Source: Nocardia aurea (GTDB lineage: Bacteria; Actinomycetota; Actinomycetes; Mycobacteriales; Mycobacteriaceae). Taken from it: DNA of 64,000 nt. Location of the stretch: positions 62,001 through 126,000 of the forward strand of contig NZ_QCYJ01000020.1 in the NCBI RefSeq assembly GCF_003123685.1, read 5' to 3'. The position numbers and the translations under genes are program-made. Of the stretch, positions 57,594 to 64,000 are shown in pieces. Position 1 is the stretch's first letter; the number at the start of each line of letters is the position of its first letter. Below the pieces are notes generated by a model that saw only the letters and a list, made by a program, of their open reading frames with translations, searched no databases and had not been told where the DNA came from.

Positions 57594-58603
57594 GCCGACA
57601 CCCAGGGAACTCCGACCGTCAGGACCACGAGGGGCGGTAGCGCCAGCAGGGCCAGGCACGCGGTCGTATTGATCCACTTGTATTCGACGATCAGCCCGAC
57701 GAATTCACGCAGGACGGCGCTGGGCAGGTAGTAGTACGCGGTGCGCGCGCCGACGACCTCCGCGTCCAGTTCGAGTCTGCGGGCCAGGATCGCGGTGCGC
57801 AGGATATGGAAATTGCTGGTGACCAGCACCATTCGCGTGCTCCCACCTCGATCGTTCAGCAACTCCTTGGTGAACAGCAGGTTCTCGTTGGTATTGGTCG
57901 ACCGATCCTCGTGCACGACCGCCTCCGGAGGCAGACCGTTGTCGACCAGGTATGTCGACATGGCGAGCGCTTCGGAAACCTCCTCGTCCGGCCCCTTCCC
58001 ACCGCTGGTCACCACCACGGGGCTTCTGCCCGAATCGAATTCGGCGCGGAAGACGGCGAGCGCGCGATCCAGACGCGACGCGAGCAACGGCGGCACCCGT
58101 CCGCCGTCCAGACCCGCGCCGTGCACGACGATGGCGTCCATACCCGGCTGGTAGCCGAGCCGTCCGTAGAGGAAGGCGTAGACCAGGAAGGCGATCAGCG
58201 ACAGGCCGAAATAGCCGATCGCCAGGGTGACCGACGCCGCGCCGACCGCGATCCAAATACTCTCGGCGACAACGGCTGTCACGAGGAGAACATAGGGAAC
58301 CAAGAGTACGAGCCCCGCACCGAGCGACAGCACATTCGGAATGCGCACCCCCTCACGGGCCACCATCTGCACACCGTTGCCGACCAGCAGCCCCGCCAAC
58401 GTCAACACCGCCACCGGCGAGAGAACGATCATCACCACCGCCAGCAACCGCAGCATCCCCTCACCCGCCGCGGTCACCAGCGACACCCCCGCGAAGAGCG
58501 CTCCGAGTAGCAGGAAGACGCCATTGCCGAGCCGACGCCGATCGGTATGGAACCGCGCCGCGAACACACCGAACATGACCAGGCCGATGGCGAGCAATAT
58601 CAC
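57587..58603 (-). CDS. YdcF/DUF218 membrane protein
   Basis: 338 residues. Four or five N-terminal TM helices (first ~125 residues and around 135-155), then the extracytoplasmic or cytosolic DUF218 domain: 'DAIVVHGAGLDGGRVPPLLA', 'VVVTSGGKGPDEEVSEALAM', 'ENLLFTKELL' and 'VLVTSNFHILRT', with a final TM helix. The family is implicated in envelope or peptidoglycan metabolism; substrate unknown. Confidence 0.85.
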   Translation of the reverse strand: MILLAIGLVMFGVFAARFHTDRRRLGNGVFLLLGALFAGVSLVTAAGEGMLRLLAVVMIVLSPVAVLTLAGLLVGNGVQMVAREGVRIPNVLSLGAGLVLLVPYVLLVTAVVAESIWIAVGAASVTLAIGYFGLSLIAFLVYAFLYGRLGYQPGMDAIVVHGAGLDGGRVPPLLASRLDRALAVFRAEFDSGRSPVVVTSGGKGPDEEVSEALAMSTYLVDNGLPPEAVVHEDRSTNTNENLLFTKELLNDRGGSTRMVLVTSNFHILRTAILARRLELDAEVVGARTAYYYLPSAVLREFVGLIVEYKWINTTACLALLALPPLVVLTVGVPWVSAH

Positions 58604-58985
58604 CTCGCCACGGTACGCGGGGTGTCAGCGCGGGCACCGGGTGGAGGTGGGGTTCGGCAACGGACGGGTTCATCGCGTGACATGCCCCGGCCTGTGCAGG
58701 CATTCACCACCCCCGACGACAGGTTCCCGCGAATTCCCGCCGCGATTGTCCGCGCAGGCCGTACCCCACCGTTCATGCCCTCAGGCGAACACCGCCGACC
58801 GATCCTCGACCAATCGCAACCGCCCCGAGGCGAATACCCGCTCCGGGTCGACGGCGTCACGCACCGCGCGCCATTCGTCCAGCCGCGGATACATCGCGCT
58901 GATCGTCTCCGTGCGGGAGTCCCGGGCGAAATGGAGTCCGGAAAATGGGTGGCCGGGCGGGTCCGGGACTCGAGAGGATCGGTGG
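58604..58985 (-). pseudogene. Non-coding stretch with C-terminal remnant of an FAD-linked oxidase
   Basis: The minus-strand frame ending at 58781 encodes '...[27 protein letters not shown]...VFA', the C-terminal pattern of FAD-linked sugar/lactone oxidases (DprE1/ALO type: '[11 protein letters not shown]..vDP.rvF.Sd'). The frame has no start and is lost by ~58940, so only the last ~50 residues remain. The rest of the 382-bp stretch holds no gene that I can support. Confidence 0.55.
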
Positions 58986-59513
58986 ATGTCCGCAGCCGTC
59001 TATCTGATCACCGGCATACAGGCCGCAGGGAAATCCACCGTCGCGCAGGCGCTGGCCGAGCGCTTGCCGCGGTCGGCGCATGTGCGCGGGGATGTCTTCC
59101 GGCGTTTCGTGGTCGGTGGACGGGCGGAGATGTCGGGGGATCCGAGCGCCGAAGCGGTCGAGCAGTTGCGGTTGCGGCACCGGTTGGCGGCGCGTACCGC
59201 CGACGAGTACGCCGAGGCCGGGTTCACGGCGGTGTTGCAGGATGTCGTGCTCGGTGAGTTCCTGCCGTTCACCATCGGACTCATTCGGACCAGGCCGCTC
59301 TACGTCGTCGTGCTCGCGCCGCGACCCTCCGCCGTCGCGGCGCGTGAAGCCGCGCGGGACAAGTCCGCCTACGGCACCTTCACGGTCGAAGCGCTCGACA
59401 GCGCGCTGCGCGAGGGCACACCGCGGCTGGGTCTGTGGCTGGATACGACCGATCTGTCCGTCGCGGAGACCGTCGATCGAATCCTCGAGCAGGCGCGGCC
59501 ATGGTCTTCCTGA
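58986..59513 (+). CDS. Small P-loop kinase, chloramphenicol phosphotransferase-like
   Basis: 175 residues from the ATG at 58986. Walker [10 protein letters not shown] (residues 9-17), '[20 protein letters not shown]' (substrate-binding region) and '[20 protein letters not shown]' with a lid-like 'RDKSAYG'. This is the AAA_33/CPT-like kinase family. Substrate unknown; possible roles are antibiotic or nucleotide phosphorylation. Confidence 0.75.
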   Translation: MSAAVYLITGIQAAGKSTVAQALAERLPRSAHVRGDVFRRFVVGGRAEMSGDPSAEAVEQLRLRHRLAARTADEYAEAGFTAVLQDVVLGEFLPFTIGLIRTRPLYVVVLAPRPSAVAAREAARDKSAYGTFTVEALDSALREGTPRLGLWLDTTDLSVAETVDRILEQARPWSS

Positions 59514-59528
59514 TCGGGCGATGACGTC

Positions 59529-59652
59529 AGCGCAGCGCGCCGGGACCCGTTCGGGTCGAGCGATGCGCGGCCGACAACCCCTCGTCGCCGAGAATCTTGC
59601 CGACGGGCACGTCGGCCACGACGCGAACCGCATCCAGAACGACCGCCCGATC
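59529..59652 (-). repeat. Decayed partial copy of the 3' end of the CbiO gene
   Basis: Directly after the CbiO stop, ~75 bp repeat the last codons imperfectly (DRAVVLDA-RVVAD-P---KILGDE). The copy continues into unrelated sequence. It is a tandem partial duplication and shows how the gene end was rearranged. Confidence 0.7.
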
Positions 59653-60366
59653 TCAACTCAGCCGATGTGCTGCCAGCAACTCCTCGTCGCCGAGGATCTT
59701 GTCGATGGGTCCGTCGGCCACGACGCGGCCCGCGTCGAGAACGACCGCGCGGTCGCAGACGCGCTGCGCGTACGGCAGGTCGTGGGTGACCAGGACCAGG
59801 GTGGTCGGGAGGGCGAGCAGGATGTCGGCGAGTTCGCGGCGCGCCACCGGATCCAGGTTGGCCGCCGGTTCGTCGAGGACGAGTACCTCGGGGCGACATG
59901 CCAGGACGGTGGCGAGTGCGGCACGGCGGCGTTCGCCCAGCGAGAGCCGGGCCGGGGAACGATCGGCACGGTCCGACATCCCGACCGCGTCGAGGGCGAA
60001 ACGCACACTTTCGGAGAGTATTTCGCCGCGCAGGCCGAAGTTGGCCGGACCGAAGGCGACATCCTGTTCGACGGTGGGCATGAACAGTTGATCGTCGGGA
60101 TCCTGGAAGACGACTCCGACGCGCTGGCGGATGACGCGCACCGTCGTCCGATCGAGGCGGACCGCACCGATGTGCACTTCACCCGATGTCGCGGTGAGCA
60201 CGCCGTTGAGGTGCAGCATCAGCGTGGATTTGCCCGCGCCGTTGGGTCCGAGCACCGCGACGCGTTCTCCCGCGCCGATATCGAGGTCCACCCCGTGCAG
60301 CGCGCCCGTGCCGTCGGGATAGGCGTAGGTCAGGCCGACCAGGCGCACGGCCGCGGGCTCGGTCAC
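59653..60366 (-). CDS. cbiO: Cobalt/nickel ECF transporter ATPase CbiO-like
   Basis: 237 residues from a GTG overlapping the upstream stop. Walker A GPNGAGKST (40-48), Q-loop in 'VGVVFQDPDDQLF', signature 'LSLGERRRAAL', Walker B 'VLVLDEPAANLDP' and switch His in 'LVTHDLPYA'. Energises the CbiM-CbiQ importer. Same operon as cbiQ and cbiM. Confidence 0.88.
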   Translation of the reverse strand: MTEPAAVRLVGLTYAYPDGTGALHGVDLDIGAGERVAVLGPNGAGKSTLMLHLNGVLTATSGEVHIGAVRLDRTTVRVIRQRVGVVFQDPDDQLFMPTVEQDVAFGPANFGLRGEILSESVRFALDAVGMSDRADRSPARLSLGERRRAALATVLACRPEVLVLDEPAANLDPVARRELADILLALPTTLVLVTHDLPYAQRVCDRAVVLDAGRVVADGPIDKILGDEELLAAHRLS

Positions 60367-61124
60367 CGCAGCACCCACGCGCAGGCGCAGACACAGATCG
60401 CCGCGACGGCGGGCGTGACGCCGAATGACCACTGTCTCCTGGTCGCCGGTTCGGTGCCGAATTCGGTGATGACGCCGGTGAATCCGCGCGAAAGCATCGC
60501 CAGATGGACGCGTTCGCCGCGTTCGTAGGACCGCAGGAACAGGCTTCCGACACCGCGTGCGGTCGCGCCTATCTGGCGGATCGTGCGCGGGTCGTCGCCG
60601 CGCGAGATCCTGGCCAGGCGCATGCGGGCGGCCTCGTCGGCGATCACGTCCACGTATCGCAGCATGAGCACCACGATCGTGACGACCATGGCTGGCACGC
60701 GCAGTCGGCTGAGCCCGCCCGGCAGCTCCCTGATATTCGTGGTGGCCGCCAAGGTCAGTGATATCGCCACTCCGACGGTGCCTTTCGCGATGATTCCCCA
60801 GGCGGCGTAGAGGCCGGTGGTCGACAGCGATATGCCGAGAAAGGTCGTTCTCGGCTCCCCCGCCGCGAACGGAAGCAGGACCGCGAGCACGACGAACGGC
60901 AGTTCGATCAGCAGTCGCGGGGCGATCCAGCGGAGCGGGATTCCCGCCGACCGCCACAGCGCGAACAATCCGGCCACGTAGACCGCGAACGGCCAGAACA
61001 GCTCGCGCGGTGTGGCGACCACGGCGAAGACCGCGACGACGGCGCACACGATCTTCACTTCGGCCGGAACGCGGTGCACCGGCGAGCTGCCGGGCAGGTA
61101 CAGCCGGTGGCTGACGGTGGTCAC
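60363..61124 (-). CDS. cbiQ: ECF transporter transmembrane protein CbiQ-like
   Basis: 253 residues with about five TM helices and the coupling motif 'RMRLARISRGDDPRTIRQI' plus 'SYERGERVHLAMLSRGF' (A-R-G). CbiQ links CbiM to the ATPase. 4-bp overlap with cbiO and directly follows cbiM. Confidence 0.87.
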   Translation of the reverse strand: MTTVSHRLYLPGSSPVHRVPAEVKIVCAVVAVFAVVATPRELFWPFAVYVAGLFALWRSAGIPLRWIAPRLLIELPFVVLAVLLPFAAGEPRTTFLGISLSTTGLYAAWGIIAKGTVGVAISLTLAATTNIRELPGGLSRLRVPAMVVTIVVLMLRYVDVIADEAARMRLARISRGDDPRTIRQIGATARGVGSLFLRSYERGERVHLAMLSRGFTGVITEFGTEPATRRQWSFGVTPAVAAICVCACAWVLR

Positions 61125-62183
61125 CTAGGTCGACTCCGGTTCGGGCAGGCTCGATCCGGGCGAGACGCTCGTGGCGCGTCGGCTGTTGCCCGCCCTGATG
61201 ACGCGCACCACCGCGAACAGCGCGGCGAAGGCCGCGGCCACACCGAGCACGCCCGCGATGCCGGTGAGCCGGTCGTCACCGTCGACGGTGTAGTCGGCCA
61301 GCGGCGAATGCGCCAGCGCGTGATCCCGGGCGTTCCGCGCGATGCATTCGCCGCGCAATTCCTCTGCTCCGCCGACCTCGACCACCGTGCACCCTCGTTG
61401 CGTGGTGGCGTCCAAGCCGTCGGGGTGCGAACTCGCCGCGTAGGACAGCACCCCCGCCACGAGCAGGGCGACGGCGGCGAAACCGAACAGGAATCCGTTC
61501 GTCGACAGCGCGACACGGCGCGGGGATCGCCGCGCGCGTTCGGTGGCGCGGAGCAGGTAGACGAGGTCGGGTCGGGCGTTGACGACGGCGACCACCGTGA
61601 TCGCGGTGATGATCCCCTCCCCGACGCCGATCAGCGCGTGCGTCGCGAACATGTACCAGGCGACGGTGCCGACGGTGGAACCCGCCGCACCGCCGATCGC
61701 GTATTCGACCACGAAACCCATGGCGGCACAGATCGTTCCGAGGAGCGCGGCGACGAACGCGACCACACCGACGCCGCCGCGTTTCGCCAGGACCGGCAGC
61801 AGTCGGCGGGCGAGGAAGTAGCCCACGGTCACACCGATGAGGGCCATATTCGTGATGTTCGTCCCCAGCGCCGTCAGACCGCCGTCGGCGAACAGCAGTG
61901 CCTGCACGATCAGCACGATCGCCACGCACAGCGCCCCGACGTAGGGCCCGACCAGGATCGCGGCGAGCGCGCCGCCGAGCAGGTGACCGCTCACGCCGGG
62001 CAGGATCGGGAAGTTCACCATCTGCACCGCGAAGATGAACGCGGCGACCAGACCCGCCATCGGCGCCGCGCGTTCGTCCAGTTCGGCGCGCGCCCGCCAC
62101 ACCGCGTAACCGAGCCCCGCGAGCGCGACGACCGCGAAGATCAGCGAGGTCGGTGCGTCGACGATGCCGTCGCTCATATGCAT
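61125..62183 (-). CDS. cbiM: CbiM, fused to a CbiN-like C-terminal part
   Basis: 352 residues from the ATG in 'MHMSDGIVDAP', whose N-terminal His-rich start is the metal site of CbiM/NikM. Six or seven TM helices occupy residues ~10-200. The C-terminal ~150 residues hold a helix, an extracytoplasmic 'PDGLDATTQRGCTVVEVGGA' loop and a last TM helix ('AAAFAALFAVVRVI'), which is the PDGL-containing CbiN-like module. Substrate is Co2+ or Ni2+; the two cannot be told apart from this. Confidence 0.85.
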   Translation of the reverse strand: MHMSDGIVDAPTSLIFAVVALAGLGYAVWRARAELDERAAPMAGLVAAFIFAVQMVNFPILPGVSGHLLGGALAAILVGPYVGALCVAIVLIVQALLFADGGLTALGTNITNMALIGVTVGYFLARRLLPVLAKRGGVGVVAFVAALLGTICAAMGFVVEYAIGGAAGSTVGTVAWYMFATHALIGVGEGIITAITVVAVVNARPDLVYLLRATERARRSPRRVALSTNGFLFGFAAVALLVAGVLSYAASSHPDGLDATTQRGCTVVEVGGAEELRGECIARNARDHALAHSPLADYTVDGDDRLTGIAGVLGVAAAFAALFAVVRVIRAGNSRRATSVSPGSSLPEPEST

Positions 62184-62228
62184 CGCCAGGGTGGTGTCGT
62201 TCACCCCCACAGACGATACTCGCAATAT

Positions 62229-62256
62229 ATGTTCAAGTGAACCGATATGTGAACAT
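62229..62256. promoter_or_regulatory. Candidate ArsR-type operator
   Basis: ATGTTCA and TGAACAT flank 14 nt; inside, GTTCA-AG-TGAAC is a second perfect dyad. This AT-rich block lies between cbiM and the ArsR gene and resembles NmtR/KmtR-type operators. It should control both directions. Confidence 0.6.
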
Positions 62257-62298
62257 TGCGTCGACCGGCCATCGAGGAGAGAACGGCAGACCAGGACC

Positions 62299-62643
62299 GT
62301 GGCACCGAGCCCCCAGCTGGACCCCGAGGACGCCCGCACGGAAGTGCCGGGCCTGGACGCGGCCGGTATCGAGCACTGGGCGCGGCGCTTCGAACTGCTC
62401 TCCGACGCGAACCGGCTCCGGCTGCTGGTCTGCCTGCACCACACTCCGGACCAGAGCGTCACCGACCTCGCCGCCGCGGTCGGCATGTCCGCGACCGCGG
62501 CCTCGCACGCCCTGCGTCTGCTGCGCTACCAGGGCTGGGTCACCGCGTCCAAGACCGGACGGATCGTGCGCTACCGCCTCGCCGACGAGACGATCCACCA
62601 GCTCCTGCACTGGATCGGCGCCACCCACGCCGCCGAACACTGA
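62299..62643 (+). CDS. ArsR-family metal sensor
   Basis: 114 residues from a GTG. Winged-helix 'RRFELLSDANRLRLLVCLHH', 'SVTDLAAAVGMSATAASHAL' and 'RYQGWVTASKTGRIVRYRLA' is a standard ArsR fold. The C-terminal helix ends 'HQLLHWIGATHAAEH', with His residues in the alpha-5 position used by NmtR-like Ni/Co sensors. Divergent from cbiMQO, so it probably represses the importer when metal-loaded or unloaded. Confidence 0.85.
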   Translation: MAPSPQLDPEDARTEVPGLDAAGIEHWARRFELLSDANRLRLLVCLHHTPDQSVTDLAAAVGMSATAASHALRLLRYQGWVTASKTGRIVRYRLADETIHQLLHWIGATHAAEH

Positions 62644-62821
62644 GCCGTCCGTCGGGCGATGGACGGCGCAGCGCGCGAAGGTGATTCACGCACCGCTGTT
62701 AACCCCGGCGACGACACCCGCGATCAATATCCGACGGCCCCGAGCCATCCACCACCCCCTCCGGTTCGGGGCCGTCTCACCAATTGACCCGGCATCCCGA
62801 CGGACCCGCGGCCGTCGGGCG

Positions 62822-63460
62822 TCACTTCCCCGACAGATCCTCCGAGAGATCGCGTGCCTGCACGCCTTCGGGCAATCGGACTTCCTCGACCGATTCGGGT
62901 CGGTCGTCGTATTCCAGGCGCAGAGCCCGGCAGATGGTGGCGTGCATGTCGTAGAGGGTGGTGATGTAGGTGAGTTCGAGGATCTCCCGGTCGGTCAGAT
63001 GGGCTTTCAGTACGTCGAAGACCGCGTCGGCGACCCGACCGCCGTCGTAGACGAGGGCGTCGGTGTAGGCGAGCACGGCCCGTTCGAGCGGGGAGAAGCA
63101 ATCGGCGACCTGCCAGTGCGGGATCGCCGCGATGGTCTCCTCCGGTACGCCGAGTGATCGCATCTGCTTGCAATGCTGGGAGAAGACGAACTGGCTGCCA
63201 CGGGCGTAACCCGCCCGGCACTGTCCGAGCTCGCGCAACGTGGAATCGAGTGTGGCATCGCGATATACGGAGAAACCGCGCACGGCGTGGCGGAACACCT
63301 CCGGCGACTGCGCGAAGACCGTCCACCAGTCGCCGGGCGTGGCGTGAACGGTGCCGTGGTCGACGGCGGGATCCCTGTCGGGGCCGAAGAGCCGGTCGTA
63401 GAAGTACAGGATCCGCTCGTCGGTGACTTCGGCGCGGGGCACTTCACGCAGTCGGGGCAT
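62822..63460 (-). CDS. AhpD-like (carboxymuconolactone decarboxylase family) protein
   Basis: 212 residues from the ATG at 63460 (MPRLREVPRAEV). 'RELGQCRAGYARGSQFVFSQ' and 'HCKQMRSLGVPEETIAAIPH', then 'LERAVLAYTDALVYDGGRVA', fit the AhpD/CMD core; the Cys in 'HCKQ' is the only candidate active Cys. Overlaps the VOC gene by 17 bp, so they share a message. Confidence 0.75.
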   Translation of the reverse strand: MPRLREVPRAEVTDERILYFYDRLFGPDRDPAVDHGTVHATPGDWWTVFAQSPEVFRHAVRGFSVYRDATLDSTLRELGQCRAGYARGSQFVFSQHCKQMRSLGVPEETIAAIPHWQVADCFSPLERAVLAYTDALVYDGGRVADAVFDVLKAHLTDREILELTYITTLYDMHATICRALRLEYDDRPESVEEVRLPEGVQARDLSEDLSGK

Positions 63461-64000
63461 GACGCTGTTCCTTTTCGGTGCGAGGCGGGTTGCGGTCGGC
63501 GGCGGTCCTCGGCGCGTGCGAGACGTCGTCATCGGTGAAGGTTCGCGTCCAGCAGGCGAATTCGAGCAGAATGCCGTCGGGATCGCGGAAGTAGAACGAC
63601 CGGACGAAGGTGCCGGGATGGACCTCGCGCGACACCCCGGACCGGCTGTCGTCGTGGTTGAGCACGCGACTGACCTCGATCCCCTCGGCGCGCATCCGCC
63701 GGTGGTACTCGTCGAACCGCTCGGGCGGCACGGTGAAGGCCACGTGATTCATCGATCCCACCGCGCTGACGAGTTCTCCCGCGTCGGGCAGCCCCCTCGG
63801 TGCCGAGATTCCCGGGACGGCGTCGGGGGCGTCGGCGAGCCAGAAGAAGGCCAGGGCGTTGCCGTTACCGCAGTCGAAGAAGAAATGCTGTCCGAGATTC
63901 CCCGGCAGTTCGATGGTCTTGATCAGCGGCATACCCAATGTGCCGGTGTAGAACTCGATCGTGCGGCGCATGTCGGAGCACACGAGGGCGAGGTGGTTGA
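63444..64000 (-). CDS. VOC-family dioxygenase/glyoxalase-like, 5' end missing
   Basis: At least 185 residues; the frame continues beyond the right edge with 'NHLALVCSDMRRTIEFYTGT'. 'GMPLIKTIELPG', 'NHVAFTVPPERFDEYHRRM' and 'SFYFRDPDGILLEFACW' give the paired beta-alpha modules of the VOC fold, with metal ligands His (NHLAL), His (NHVAF) and Glu (LLEF). Substrate unknown; ring-cleavage or epimerase roles are possible. Confidence 0.8.
   Translation of the reverse strand, partial: NHLALVCSDMRRTIEFYTGTLGMPLIKTIELPGNLGQHFFFDCGNGNALAFFWLADAPDAVPGISAPRGLPDAGELVSAVGSMNHVAFTVPPERFDEYHRRMRAEGIEVSRVLNHDDSRSGVSREVHPGTFVRSFYFRDPDGILLEFACWTRTFTDDDVSHAPRTAADRNPPRTEKEQRHAPTA

Noticed and set aside
1..64000. 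CRISPR arrays and insertion sequences
   Set aside because: No spaced direct-repeat array of CRISPR form and no intact transposase with flanking inverted repeats were seen; the tandem repeats present are coding, iteron-like or hairpin elements.

Overview
The window is high-GC actinobacterial DNA, most likely from Nocardia or a close mycolate-producing relative (Rhodococcus is the main alternative). Evidence for this is type VII (WXG100) substrates, an EphD-like hydrolase/dehydrogenase, a wax ester synthase/DGAT gene and two perfect KstR-type operators. About 48 kb is an integrated prophage whose left end lies outside the window. The remaining ~16 kb is ordinary chromosome. The junction is a tRNA with a CAT anticodon (48248-48321, minus strand) whose 3' end faces the phage tyrosine integrase (46850-48058).

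Prophage, left to right. 1-8.9 kb is the head/packaging module on the minus strand: two candidate small terminase genes, large terminase, portal, scaffold, P22-type capsid and connectors. It is interrupted between portal and scaffold by a lower-GC cargo segment (2.4-4.9 kb) with a GDP-mannose 4,6-dehydratase and an unknown membrane protein. At 9-11.2 kb lie a Schlafen/AlbA_2-type gene and a PAPS-reductase-like PP-loop gene. 11.8-18.7 kb is a plus-strand early module of small genes separated by strong stem-loops. It ends in a replication-initiator-like gene that is frameshifted at an 8-bp tandem repeat and contains two arrays of TCGCGA at an exact 11-bp period.

18.7-33.3 kb is accessory cargo: a membrane-anchored pentapeptide-repeat protein, small membrane and Cys-rich genes, an XRE regulator with a GNAT acetyltransferase, a three-gene operon (STAND-like ATPase, class V aminotransferase, APH(6)-like kinase), and a type VII toxin cassette (two WXG100 proteins, a GH-E nuclease toxin, an ankyrin immunity candidate, a YbaB-like protein). 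33.3-43.1 kb is a second minus-strand early/replication block (Zn-ribbon proteins, DnaB-like helicase, an internally duplicated replication protein, HTH proteins, a Sak4/RecA-like ATPase). Divergent HTH genes at 43.1-43.9 kb look like the immunity switch. 44-46.6 kb holds candidate membrane defence genes (PLD-like, SLATT, single-TM), followed by the integrase.

One element recurs across the prophage. TCTACGGGAG sits 5-8 nt before the ATG of four small phage ORFs on both strands. At two of these a GC-rich stem-loop with CTTAGCC in the loop lies just upstream. In two cases the SD-led ORF is a short leader peptide overlapping the next gene as TGATG (before the Sak4-like ATPase and before the integrase). 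This resembles the start-associated sequences of cluster K mycobacteriophages.

Chromosome, 48.3-64 kb: an F420/deazaflavin-type oxidoreductase, a quinone oxidoreductase-like MDR, a Cys/Gly/Ser-rich membrane protein beside a partner gene, an EphD/ferredoxin reductase/di-iron hydrolase operon, KstR-box-preceded WS/DGAT and SDR genes, a YdcF-like protein, a small kinase, a CbiMQO cobalt/nickel importer with a divergent ArsR regulator, and AhpD-like and VOC-family genes at the right edge.
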